A stretch of DNA of 64,000 nucleotides. Source: Chaunax sp. Z400 (lineage: Eukaryota; Chordata; Actinopteri; Lophiiformes; Chaunacidae). Both the position numbers and the translations under genes were made by a program. This document shows, piece after piece, positions 52,476 to 64,000 of this stretch (the first letter of the stretch is position 1; every line of letters begins with the position of its first letter). The stretch is taken from NCBI GenBank assembly GCA_037577475.1, contig CM075190.1:72001-136000 (forward strand), given 5' to 3'. Under the pieces are notes generated by a model. That model was not told the DNA's origin. It did no database searches and saw nothing but the letters and a program-made list of their open reading frames with translations.

Positions 52476-52575
52476 ATAGGTTTGTGTTGTTCTTGAGGCT
52501 ATAGGTTTGTGTTGTTCTTGAGGCTATAGGTTTGTGTTGTTCTTGAGGCTATAGGTTTGTGTTGTTCTTGAGGCT
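52476..52575 (+). repeat. Four tandem 25-bp units with tail TTCTTGAGG
   Basis: TCTTGAGGCT occurs at 52,491, 52,516, 52,541 and 52,566, exactly 25 bp apart. The equivalent places near 56,290 and 57,980 have two copies each, so this is a recent local expansion. Confidence 0.9.
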
Positions 52576-55500
52576 ATAGGTTTGTGTTGTTCTATTGAGC
52601 CTATAGGTTTGTGTTGTTGTTATAATGAGCCTATAGGTTTGTGTTATTGAGCCTATAGGTTTGTGTTGTTGTTCTATTGAGTCTATAGGTTTGTGTTGTT
52701 GTTCTATTGATCCTATAGGTTTGTGTTGTTATTTAGCCTATAGGTTTGTGTTGTTGTTATAATGACTCTATAGGTTTGTGTTGCTATATTGACCCTATAG
52801 GTTTGTGTTGTTGTTATAATGAGTCTATAGGTTTGTGTTGTTGTTATAACGATCCTATAGGTTTGTGCTGTTGTTATATTGAGCCTATAGGTTTGTGCTG
52901 TTGTTATATTGAGCCTATACGTTTGTGTTGTTGTTCTATTGATCCTATAGGTTTGTGTTGTTGTTCTATTGATCCTATAGGTTTGTGTTGTTGTTATAAT
53001 GAGTCTATAGGTTTGTGTGTGGTTACATTGAGCCTATAGGTTTGTGTTGTTGTTATAATGAGCCTATAGGTTTGTGTTGTTGTTATATTGAGCCTATAGG
53101 TTTGTGTTGTTGTTATATTGAGCCTATAGGTTTGTGTTGTTGTCATAATGACCCTATAGGTTTGTGTTGTTGTCATATTGAGCCGATAGGTTTGTGTTGT
53201 TCTATTGATCCTATAGGTTTGTGTTGTTCTATTGATCCTATAGGTTTGTGTTGTTGTTATAATGAGCCTATAGGTTTGTGTTGTTGTTCTATTGAGCCTA
53301 TAGGTTTGTGTTGTTGTTATCATGAGCCTATAGGTTTGTGTTGTTATTGAGCATATAGGTTTGTGTGTGGTGAAATTGAGCCTATAGGTTTGTGTTGTTA
53401 TTGAGCCTATAGGTTTGTGTGTGGTGACATTGAGCCTATAGGTTTGTCTTGTTGTTATAATGAGCCTATAGGTTTGTGTTGTTGTTATAATGAGAATATA
53501 GGTTTGTGTTGCTATATTGAGCCTATAGGTTTGTGTTGTTGTTACATTGAGCCCATAGTTTTGCGTTGTTGTTCAATTGATCCTATAGGTTTGTGGTGTT
53601 GTTATAATGAGCCTATAGGTTTGTGTTGTTGTTCTATTGAGCCTATAGGTTTGTGTTGTTGTTATAATGAGCCTATAGGTTTGTGTTGTTTTTGAGCCTA
53701 TAGGTTTGTGTTGTTGTTATATTGAGCCTATAGGTTTGTGTGTGGTGACATTGAGCCTATAGGTTTGTCTTGTTGTTATAATGAGCCTATAGGTTTGTGT
53801 TGTTGTTATAATGAGCCTATAGGTTTGTGTTGTTGTTATAATGAGTCTATAGGTTTATGTTGTTGTTACACTGAGCCTATAGGTTTGTGTTGTTGTTATA
53901 ATGAGCCTATAGGTTTGTGCTGTTGTTCTATTGAGCCTATAGGTTTGTGTTGTTGTTATAATGAGCCTATAGGTTTGTGTTGTTGTTATAATGGGCCTAT
54001 AGGTTTGTGTTGTTGTTATAATGAGCCTATAGGTTTGTGTTGTTGTTATAATGGGCCTATAGGTTTGTGTTGTTGTTATAATGGGCCTATAGGTTTGTGT
54101 TGTTATTGAGGCTATAGGTTTGTGTTGTTGTTCGATTGAGCCTATAGGTTTGTGTTGTTGTTATAATGAGCCTATAGGTTTGTGTTGTTATTGAGCCTAT
54201 AGGTTTGTGTTGTTGTTATAATGAGTCTATAGGTTTGTGTTGCTATATTGACCCTATAGGTTTGTGTTGTTGTTATAATGAGTCTATAGGTTTGTGTTGT
54301 TGTTATAACGATCCTATAGGTTTATGTGTTTGTCATATTGAGCCTATAGGTTTGTGTTGTTGTTATAATGAGTCTATAGGTTTGTGTTGTTGTTCTAATG
54401 AGTCTATAGGTTTTATGTTTTTGTCATATTGAGCCCATAGGTTTGTGTTGTTGTTACATTGAGCCCATAGGTTTGTGTTGTTGTTATAATGACCCTATAG
54501 GTTTATGTTGTTGTTATAATGATCCTCTAGGTTTGTGTTGTTGTTATAATGACTCTATAGGTTTGTGTTGCTATATTGACCCTATAGGTTTGTGTTGTTG
54601 TTATAATGAGTCTATAGGTTTGTGTTGTTGTTATAATGAGTCTATAGGTTTGTGTTGTTGTTATAACGATCCTATAGGTTTGTGTTGTTGTTATATTGAG
54701 CCTATAGGTTTGTGTTGTTGTTCTATTGATCCTATAGGTTTGTGTTGTTGTTATAATGAGTCTATAGGTTTGTGTGTGGTTACATTGAGCCTATAGGTTT
54801 GTGTTGTTGTTATAATGAGCCTATAGGTTTGTGTAGTTGTTATAATGACTCTATAGGTTTGTGATGTTGTTATATTGAGCCTATAGGTTTGTGTTGTTGT
54901 CATAATGACCCTATAGGTTTGTGTTGTTGTCATATTGAGCCTATAGGTTTGTGTTGTTCTATTGATCCTATAGGTTTGTGTTGTTGTTATAATGAGCCTA
55001 TAGGTTTGTGTTGTTGTTCTATTGAGCCTATAGGTTTGTGTTGTTGTTATCATGAGCCAATAGGTTTGTGTTGTTATTGAGCATATAGGTTTGTGTGTGG
55101 TGACATTGAGCCTATAGGTTTGTGTTGTTATTGAGCCTATAGGTTTGTGTTGTTGTTATAATGAGAATATAGGTTTGTGTTGCTATATTGAGCCTATAGG
55201 TTTGTGTTCTATTGATCCTATAGGTTTGTGTTGTTGTTCTATTGGTCCTATAGGTTTGTGGTGTTGTTCTATTGGTCCTATAGGTTTGTGGTGTTGTTGT
55301 ATTGATCCTATAGGTTTTTGTTGTTTTTATATTGAGTCTATAGGTTTGTGTTGTTGTTATAATGGGCCTATAGGTTTGTGTTGTTATTGAGGCTATAGGT
55401 TTGTGTTGTTGTTATAATGAGCCTATAGGTTTGTGTTGTTGTTATAATGAGCCTATAGGTTTGTGTTATTGAGCCTATAGGTTTGTGTTGTTGTTATATT

Positions 55501-58500
55501 GAGCCTATAGGTTTGTGTGTGGTGACATTGAGCCTATAGGTTTGTCTTGTTGTTATAATGAGCCTATAGGTTTGTGTTGTTGTTATAATGAGTCTATAGG
55601 TTTGTGTTGTTGTTACACTGAGCCTATAGGTTTGTGTTGTTATTGAGGCTATAGGTTTGTGTTGTTCTATTGAGCCTATAGGTTTGTGTTGTTGTTATAA
55701 TGAGCCTATAGGTTTGTGTTGTTATTGAGCCTATAGGTTTGTGTTGTTGTTCTATTGAGTCTATAGGTTTGTGTTGTTGTTCTATTGATCCTATAGGTTT
55801 GTGTTGTTGTTATAATGAGCCTATAGGTTTGTGTTGTTATTTAGCCTATAGGTTTGTGTTGTTGTTATAATGAGCCTATAGGTTTGTGTGTGGTGACATT
55901 GAGCCTATAGGTTTGTCTTGTTGTTATAATGAGCCTATAGGTTTGTGTTGTTGTTATAATGAGTCTATAGGTTTGTGTTGTTGTTACACTGAGCCTATAG
56001 GTTTGTGTTGTTGTTATAATGAGCCTATAGGTTTGTGTTGTTATTTAGCCTATAGGTTTGTGTTGTTGTTCTATTGATCCTATAGGTTTGTGTTGTTATT
56101 TAGCCTATAGGTTTGTGTTGTTGTTATAATGAGCCTATAGGTTTGTGTGTGGTGACGTTGAGCCTATAGGTTTGTCTTGTTGTTATAATGAGTCTGTAGG
56201 TTTGTGTTGTTGTTATAATGAGTCTATAGGTTTGTGTTGTTGTTACACTGAGCCTATAGGTTTGTGTTGTTATTGAGGCTATAGGTTTGTGTTGTTCTTG
56301 AGGCTATAGGTTTGTGTTGTTCTTGAGGCTATAGGTTTGTGTTGTTCTATTGAGCCTATAGGTTTGTGTTGTTGTTATAATGAGCCTATAGGTTTGTGTT
56401 GTTATTGAGCCTATAGGTTTGTGTTGTTGTTCTATTGAGTCTATAGGTTTGTGTTGTTGTTCTATTGATCCTATAGGTTTGTGTTGTTGTTATAATGAGC
56501 CTATAGGTTTGTGGTTATTTAGCCTATAGGTTTGTGTTGTTGTTATAATGACTCTATAGGTTTGTGTTGCTATATTGACCCTATAGGTTTGTGTTGTTGT
56601 TATAATGACTCTATAGGTTTGTGTTGCTATATTGACCCTATAGGTTTGTGTTGTTGTTATAATGAGTCTATAGGTTTGTGTTGTTGTTATAACGATCCTA
56701 TAGGTTTGTGCTGTTGTTATATTGAGCCTATAGGTTTGTGCTGTTGTTATATTGAGCCTATAGGTTTGTGTTGTTGTTCTATTGATCCTATAGGTTTGTG
56801 TTGTTGTTCTATTGATCCTATAGGTTTGTGTTGTTGTTATAATGAGTCTATAGGTTTGTGTGTGGTTACATTGAGCCTATAGGTTTGTGTTGTTGTTAAA
56901 ATGAGCCTATAGGTTTGTGTTGTTGTTATATTGAGCCTATAGGTTTGTGTTGTTGTCATAATGACCCTATAGGTTTGTGTTGTTGTCATATTGAGCCTAT
57001 AGGTTTGTGTTGTTCTATTGATCCTATAGGTTTGTGTTGTTCTATTGATCCTATAGGTTTGTGTTGTTGTTATAATGAGCCTATAGGTTTGTGTTGTTGT
57101 TCTATTGAGCCTATAGGTTTGTGTTGTTGTTATCATGAGCCTATAGGTTTGTGTTGTTATTGAGCATATAGGTTTGTGTGTGGTGACATTGAGCCTATAG
57201 GTTTGTGTTGTTATTGAGCCTATAGGTTTGTGTTGTTGTTATAATGAGAATATAGGTTTGTGTTGCTATATTGAGCCTATAGGTTTGTGTTGTTGTTACA
57301 TTGAGCCCATAGTTTTGCGTTGTTGTTCTATTGATCCTATAGGTTTGTGGTGTTGTTATAATGAGCCTATAGGTTTGTGTTGTTATTGAGGCTATAGGTT
57401 TGTGTTGTTGTTCTATTGAGCCTATAGGTTTGTGTTGTTGTTATAATGAGCCTATAGGTTTGTGTTGTTTTTGAGCCTATAGGTTTGTGTTGTTGTTATA
57501 TTGAGCCTATAGGTTTGTGTGTGGTGACATTGAGCCTATAGGTTTGTCTTGTTGTTATAATGAGCCTATAGGTTTGTGTTGTTGTTATAATGAGTCTATA
57601 GGTTTATGTTGTTGTTACACTGAGCCTATAGGTTTGCGTTGTTGTTATAATGAGTCTATAGGTTTGTGTTGTTGTTACACTGAGCCTATAGGTTTGTGTT
57701 GTTGTTATAATGAGCCTATAGGTTTATGTTGTTATTTAGCCTATAGGTTTGTGTTGTTGTTCTATTGATCCTATAGGTTTGTGTTGTTATTTAGCCTATA
57801 GGTTTGTGTTGTTGTTATAATGAGCCTATAGGTTTGTGTGTGGTGACATTGAGCCTATAGGTTTGTCTTGTTGTTATAATGAGTCTATAGGTTTGTGTTG
57901 TTGTTATAATGAGTCTATAGGTTTGTGTTGTTGTTACACTGAGCCTATAGGTTTGTGTTGTTATTGAGGCTATAGGTTTGTGTTGTTCTTGAGGCTATAG
58001 GTTTGTGTTGTTCTTGAGGCTATAGGTTTGTGTTGTTCTATTGAGCCTATAGGTTTGTGTTGTTGTTATAATGAGCCTATAGGTTTGTGTTGTTATTGAG
58101 GCTATTGGTTTGTGTTGTTGTTCTATTGAGCCTATAGGTTTGTGTTGTTGTTATAATGAGCCTATAGGTTTGTGTTGTTATTGAGCCTATAGGTTTGTGT
58201 TGTTGTTATATTGAGTCTATAGGTTTGTGTTGTTGTTCTATTGATCCTATAGGTTTGTGTTGTTGTTATAATGAGCCTATAGGTTTGTGTTGTTATTTAG
58301 CCTATAGGTTTGTGTTGTTGTTATAATGACTCTATAGGTTTGTGTTGCTATATTGACCCTATAGGTTTGTGTTGTTGTTATAATGAGTCTATAGGTTTGT
58401 GTTGTTGTTATAACGATCCTATAGGTTTATGTGTTTGTCATATTGAGCCTATAGGTTTGTGTTGTTATAATGAGTCTATAGGTTTGTGTTGTTGTTCTAA

Positions 58501-59034
58501 TGAGTCTATAGGTTTTATGTTTTTGTCATATTGAGCCCATAGGTTTGTGTTGTTGTTACATTGAGCCCATAGGTTTGTGTTGTTGTTATAATGACCCTAT
58601 AGGTTTATGTTGTTGTTATAATGATCCTTTAGGTTTGTGTTGTTGTTATAATGACTCTATAGGTTTGTGTTGCTATATTGACCCTATAGGTTTGTGTTGT
58701 TGTTATAATGAGTCTATAGGTTTGTGTTGTTGTTATAATGAGTCTATAGGTTTGTGTTGTTGTTATAACGATCCTATAGGTTTGTGTGTGGTTACATTGA
58801 GCCTATAGGTTTGTGTTGTTGTTATAATGAGCCTATAGGTTTGTGTAGTTGTTATAATGACTCTATAGGTTTGTGATGTTGTTATATTGAGCCTATAGGT
58901 TTGTGTTGTTGTCATAATGACCCTATAGGTTTGTGTTGTTGTCATATTGAGCCTATAGGTTTGTGTTGTTCTATTGATCCTCTAGGTTTGTGTTGTTGTT
59001 ATAATGAGCCTATAGGTTTGTGTTGTTGTTATAA

Positions 59035-62000
59035 TGAGCCTATAGGTTTGTGTTGTTGTTATATTGAGCCTATAGGTTTGTGTGTGGTGACATTGAGCCT
59101 ATAGGTTTGTCTTGTTGTTATAATGAGCCTATAGGTTTGTGTTGTTGTTATAATGAGTCTATAGGTTTATGTTGTTGTTATAATGAGTCTATAGGTTTAT
59201 GTTGTTGTTACACTGAGCCTATAGGTTTGTGTTGTTGTTATAATGAGCCTATAGGTTTGTGCTGTTGTTCTATTGAGCCTATAGGTTTGTGTTGTTGTTA
59301 TAATGAGCTTATAGGTTTGTGTTGTTGTCATAATGACCCTATAGGTTTGTGTTGTTGTCATATTGAGCCTATAGGTTTGTGTTGTTCTATTGATCCTATA
59401 GGTTTGTGTTGTTGTTATAATGAGCCTATAGGTTTGTGTTGTTGTTCTATTGAGCCTATAGGTTTGTGTTGTTGTTATCATGAGCCTATAGGTTTGTGTT
59501 GTTATTGAGCATATAGGTTTGTGTGTGGTGACATTGAGCCTATAGGTTTGTGTTGTTATTGAGCCTATAGGTTTGTGTTGTTATAATGAGAATATAGGTT
59601 TGTGTTGCTATATTGAGCCTATAGGTTTGTGTTCTATTGATCCTATAGGTTTGTGTTGTTGTTCTATTGGTCCTATAGGTTTGTGGTGTTGTTGTATTGA
59701 TCCTATAGGTTTTTGTTGTTTTTATATTGAGTCTATAGGTTTGTGTTGTTGTTATAATGGGCCTATAGGTTTGTGTTGTTATTGAGGCTATAGGTTTGTG
59801 TTGTTGTTCGATTGAGCCTATAGGTTTGTGTTGTTGTTATAATGAGCCTATAGGTTTGTGTTGTTGTTATATTGAGCCTATAGGTTTGTGTTGTTATTGA
59901 GCCTATAGGTTTGTGTTGTTGTTATATTGAGCCTATAGGTTTGTGTGTGGTGACATTGAGCCTATAGGTTTGTCTTGTTGTTATAATGAGCCTATAGGTT
60001 TGTGTTGTTGTTACACTGAGCCTATAGGTTTGTGTTGTTGTTATAATGAGCCTATAGGTTTGTGTTGTTCTATTGAGCCTATAGGTTTGTGTTGTTGTTA
60101 TAATGAGCCTATAGGTTTGTGTTGTTATTGAGCCTATAGGTTTGTGTTGTTATTGAGCCTATAGGTTTGTGTTGTTGTTCTATTGAGTCTATAGGTTTGT
60201 GTTGTTGTTCTATTGATCCTATAGGTTTGTGTTGTTGTTATAATGAGCCTATAGGTTTGTGTTGTTATTTAGCCTATAGGTTTGTGTTGTTGTTATAATG
60301 ACTCTATAGGTTTGTGTTGCTATATTGACCCTATAGGTTTGTGTTGTTGTTATAATGAGTCTATAGGTTTGTGTTGTTGTTATAACGATGCTATAGGTTT
60401 ATGTGTTTGTCATATTGAGCCTATAGGTTTGTGTTGTTGTTATAATGAGTCTATTGGTTTTATGTGTTTGTCATATTGAGCCTATAGGTTTTTGTTGTTG
60501 TTGTATTGATCCTATAGGATTGTGTTGTTGTTCTATTGATCCTATAGGTTTGTGGTGTTGTCATATTGAGCCTATAGGTTTGTGTTGTTGTTCTATTGAT
60601 CCTATTGGTTTGTGTTGTTGTTATAATGACTCTATAGGTTTGTGTTGTTGTTACACTGAGCCTATAGGTTTGTGTTGTTGTTATAATGAGCCTATAGGTT
60701 TTTGCTGTTGTTATAATGAGCCTATAGGTTTGTGCTGTTGTTCTATTGAGCCTATAGGTTTGTGTTGTTGTTCTAATGAGCTTATCGGTTTGTGTTGGTT
60801 ATATTGAGCCTATAGGTTTGTGTTGTTGTCATAATGACCCTATAGGTTTTTGTTGTTGTTATATTGAGCCTATGGGTTTGTGTTGTTATTCTATTGAGAA
60901 TATAGGTTTGTGTTGCTATATTCAGCCTATAGGTTTGTGTTGTTGTTATAATGAGCCTATAGGTTTGTGTTGTTATTGAGGCTATAGGTTTATGTTGTTG
61001 TTCTATTGAGCCTATAGGTTTGTGTTGTTGTTATAATGAGCCTATAGGTTTGTGTTGTTTTTGAGCCTATAGGTTTGTGTTGTTGTTATATTGAGCCTAT
61101 AGGTTTGTGTGTGGTGACATTGAGCCTATAGGTTTGTCTTGTTGTTATAATGAGCCTATAGGTTTGTGTTGTTGTTATAATGAGTCTATAGGTTTATGTT
61201 GTTGTTACACTGAGCCTATAGGTTTGTGTTGTTGTTATAATGAGCCTATAGGTTTGTGCTGTTGTTCTATTGAGCCTATACGTTTGTGTTGTTGTTATAA
61301 TGAGCTTATAGGTTTGTGTTGTTGTCATAATGACCCTATAGGTTTGTGTTGTTGTCATATTGAGCCTATAGGTTTGTGTTGTTCTATTGATCCTATAGGT
61401 TTGTGTTGTTGTATTAATGAGCCTATAGGTTTGTGTTGTTGTTCTATTGAGCCTATAGGTTTGTGTTGTTATTGAGCCTATAGGTTTGTGTGGTGACATT
61501 GAGCCTATAGGTTTGTGTTGTTATTGAGCCTATAGGTTTGTGTTGTTGTTATAATGAGAATATAGGTTTGTGTTGCTATATTGAGCCTATAGGTTTGTGT
61601 TCTATTGATCCTATAGGTTTGTGTTGTTGTTCTATTGGTCCTATAGGTTTGTGGTGTTGTTCTATTGGTCCTATAGGTTTGTGGTGTTGTTGTATTGATC
61701 CTATAGGTTTTTGTTGTTTTTATATTGAGTCTATAGGTTTGTGTTGTTGTTATAATGGGCCTATAGGTTTGTGTTGTTATTGAGGCTATAGGTTTGTGTT
61801 GTTGTTCGATTGAGCCTATAGGTTTGTGTTGTTGTTATAATGAGCCTATAGGTTTGTGTTGTTGTTATATTGAGCCTATAGGTTTGTGTTGTTATTGAGC
61901 CTATAGGTTTGTGTTGTTGTTATATTGAGCCTATAGGTTTGTGTGTGGTGACATTGAGCCTATAGGTTTGTGTGTGGTGACATTGAGCCTATAGGTTTGT

Positions 62001-64000
62001 CTTGTTGTTATAATGAGCCTATAGGTTTGTGTTGTTGTTACACTGAGCCTATAGGTTTGTGTTGTTGTTATAATGAGCCTATAGGTTTGTGTTGTTCTAT
62101 TGAGCCTATAGGTTTGTGTTGTTGTTATAATGAGCCTATAGGTTTGTGTTGTTATTGAGCCTATAGGTTTGTGTTGTTGTTCTATTGAGTCTATAGGTTT
62201 GTGTTGTTGTTCTATTGATCCTATAGGTTTGTGTTGTTGTTATAATGAGCCTATAGGTTTGTGTTGTTATTTAGCCTATAGGTTTGTGTTGTTGTTATAA
62301 TGACTCTATAGGTTTGTGTTGCTATATTGACCCTATAGGTTTGTGTTGCTATATTGACCCTATAGGTTTGTGTTGTTGTTATAATGAGTCTATAGGTTTG
62401 TGTTGTTGTTACACTGAGCCTATAGGTTTGTGTTGTTGTTATAATGAGCCTATAGGTTTGTGTTGTTGTTATAATGAGCCTATAGGTTTGTGTTGTTATT
62501 GAGCCTATAGGTTTGTGTTGTTGTTCTATTGAGTCTATAGGTTTGTGTTGTTGTTCTATTGATCCTATAGGTTTGTGTTGTTGTTATAATGAGCCTATAA
62601 GTTTGTGTTGTTATTTAGCCTATAGGTTTGTGTTGTTGTTATAATGACTCTATAGGTTTGTGTTGCTATATTGACCCTATAGGTTTGTGTTGTTGTTATA
62701 ATGAGTCTATAGGTTTGTGTTGTTGTTATAACGATGCTATAGGTTTATGTGTTTGTCATATTGAGCCTATAGGTTTGTGTTGTTGTTATAATGAGTCTAT
62801 TGGTTTTATGTGTTTGTCATATTGAGCCTATAGGTTTTTGTTGTTGTTCTATTGATCCTATAGGTTTGTGTTGTTGTTCTATTGATCCTATAGGTTTGTG
62901 GTGTTGTCATATTGATCCTATAGGTTTGTGTTGTTGTTCTATTGATCCTATTGGTTTGTGTTGTTGTTCTATTGATCCTATTGGTTTGTGTTGTTGTTAT
63001 AATGACTCTATAGGTTTGTGTTGTTGTTACACTGAGCCTATAGGTTTGTGTTGTTGTTATAATGAGCCTATAGGTTTTTGCTGTTGTTATAATGAGCCTA
63101 TAGGTTTGTGCTGTTGTTCTATTGAGCCTATAGGTTTGTGTTGTTGTTATAATGAGCTTATCGGTTTGTGTTGTTGTTATATTGAGCCTATGGGTTTGTG
63201 TTGTTATTCTATTGAGAATATAGGTTTGTGTTGCTATATTCAGCCTATAGGTTTGTGTTGTTGTTACATTGAGCCCATAGGTTTGTGTTGTTGTTATAAT
63301 GAGCCTATAGGTTTGTGTTGTTATTGAGCCTATAGGTTTGTGTTGTTGTTATAATGAGCTTATCGGTTTGTGTTGTTGTTATATTGAGCCTATGGGTTTG
63401 TGTTGTTATTCTATTGAGAATATAGGTTTGTGTTGCTATATTCAGCCTATAGGTTTGTGTTGTTGTTACATTGAGCCTATAGGTTTGTCTTGTTGTTATA
63501 ATGAGCCTATAGGTTTGTGTTGTTGTTATAATGAGAATATAGGTTTGTGTTGCTATATTGAGCCTATAGGTTTGTGTTGTTGTTACATTGAGCCTATAGG
63601 TTTGTGTTGTTGTTACATTGAGCCTATAGGTTTGTGTTGTTGTTACATTGAGCCCATAGTTTTGTGTTGTTGTTATAATGACCCTATAGGTTTATGTTGT
63701 TGTTATAATGATCCTCTAGGTTTGTGTTGTTGTTATATTGAGCCTATAGGTTTGTGTTGTTGTTATATTGAGCCTATAGGTTTGTGTTGTTGTTATAATG
63801 AGCCTATAGGAATGTGTTGTTGTTATAATGACTCTATAGGTTTGTGTTATTGTTATATTGAGCCTATAGGTTTGTGTTGTTGTCATATTGAGCCTATAGG
63901 TTTGTGTTGTTGTTATAATGAGTGTATAGGTTTGTGTTGTTGTTATAATGAGTGTATAGGTTTGTGTTGTTGTTATAATGAGTGTATAGGTTTGTGTTGT
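59035..64000 (+). repeat. Array B segmental duplication, right copy (runs off the window)
   Basis: Copy of 43,088-48,053 at an offset of 15,947 bp, extending to the last base of the window, including the beginning of the one-to-three expansion cluster (TACATTGAG units at about 63,585-63,650, GAGTGT units from about 63,920). Upstream of 59,035 the two copies diverge immediately. Confidence 0.9.

Larger units (their letters stand above)
48054..59034 (+). repeat. Array B, distal mosaic segment
   Basis: A patchwork of array B units without one dominant long period. Recognisable pairs are about 51,400-52,450 with 56,900-57,950 (offset 5,496 bp), 54,205-54,684 with 58,310-58,786 (offset 4,105 then 4,102 bp), and several copies of a block of about 0.3 kb beginning GTGTGTGGTTACATTGAG (49,164, 49,460, 50,586, 51,069, 51,362, 53,015). 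That block head, with GGTTACATT in place of GGTGACATT, is confined to this segment. Confidence 0.8.
29261..64000 (+). repeat. Satellite array B: 30-bp unit, nested higher-order repeats
   Basis: Head-to-tail array of a 30-bp unit that begins CCTATAGGTTTGTG, continues TTGTTGTT and ends in a variable tail (TATAATGAG, TATATTGAG, TCTATTGAG, TCTATTGAT, CATATTGAG, CATAATGAC, TACACTGAG, TATAACGAT and others). The first 22 bases are far more constant than the tail. Shorter units occur regularly: 25 bp (tail TTGTTATTGAG), 24 bp (GTGTTCTATTGAT), 27 bp (TTGCTATATTGAG) and 29 bp (GTGTGGTGACATTGAG). The + strand is rich in T and G and poor in C (two C and eight G per 30-bp consensus). There are roughly 1,200 units, all in one orientation, and the array continues past the right edge. 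Full-length units keep one frame open (decapeptide CCCYNEPIGL), but the shorter units break it every few hundred bases. I do not recognise the family. Confidence 0.97.

Noticed and set aside
29254..63327. A cysteine-rich decapeptide repeat protein (CCCYNEPIGL) in array B
   Set aside because: A 30-bp unit is ten codons, so the frame persists through full-length units. Units of 24-29 bp interrupt it every few hundred bases, at places that differ between HOR copies. No signal peptide, unique terminus or conserved frame is visible.
29261..64000. CRISPR array (repeat length about 30 bp)
   Set aside because: Units are directly adjacent with no unique spacers, and the variable tails fall into a small recurrent set. 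No cas-like gene is present.
1..64000. Promoters, TATA boxes and A-rich polyadenylation-like motifs
   Set aside because: TATA-like strings occur in almost every unit of both arrays, so they carry no positional information, and no gene is present for them to serve.
1..64000. Telomeric repeats, rRNA or tRNA genes
   Set aside because: I found no TTAGGG-type tract and no recognisable rRNA or tRNA sequence. Everything reads as array A or array B.

Overview
The window holds no gene that I can support. All 64 kb is tandem repeat DNA, made of two unrelated satellite-type arrays joined at one abrupt point near base 29,260. Nothing here looks bacterial or viral. Tens of kilobases of nested, head-to-tail higher-order repeats (HORs) with no single-copy DNA suggest eukaryotic constitutive heterochromatin (pericentromeric, subtelomeric or sex-chromosome type) from a long-read assembly. 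The sequence does not let me name the lineage.

Array A (1-29,260) is built from a 9-bp unit in three main forms, AGTATGAAT, AGTATGTAT and AGTATGTAC, roughly 3,250 units, all in one orientation. It is A/T-rich and almost free of C on the + strand. Short non-9-bp marker sequences punctuate it. The best, AGTAAAAAATATTATG, occurs 11 times and divides the array into HOR units of 3,274, 3,235, 4,400, 4,400, 2,860, 2,486, 645, 1,370, 2,770 and 2,486 bp plus a truncated 364-bp end. A second marker, AGTAAAAAGTAG, occurs one to three times in most units. Very recent amplification shows as a 4,400-bp block present about 2.8 times in tandem (5,002-17,405) and a roughly 7.3-kb block present twice (16,280-21,826 and 23,641-29,097). 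Where I compared copies, the indels were whole numbers of 9-bp units.

Array B (29,261-64,000, running off the window) is built from a 30-bp unit that starts CCTATAGGTTTGTG, continues with TTG repeats and ends in a variable tail such as TATAATGAG, TATATTGAG or TCTATTGAT. Shorter units of 24, 25, 27 and 29 bp are interspersed. It is also nested: a 5.4-kb HOR in tandem (33,339-42,790), a 1,306-bp tandem duplication inside it, and a segment of at least 4,966 bp (43,088-48,053) repeated 15,947 bp downstream (59,035-64,000).

Long open frames run through both arrays because 9 and 30 are multiples of three and the units lack stops in some frames. In array A all three minus-strand frames can be open at once. 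None of these frames is treated as a gene.

The points most worth a second look are a short array-B-like fragment embedded in array A (about 21,825-21,851), at the end of a duplicated block whose other copy runs into array B; the sharp A/B junction; the 8-bp palindrome CCTATAGG in nearly every B unit; and a 0.8-kb stretch of B where at least four different variant units have each gone from one copy to three.
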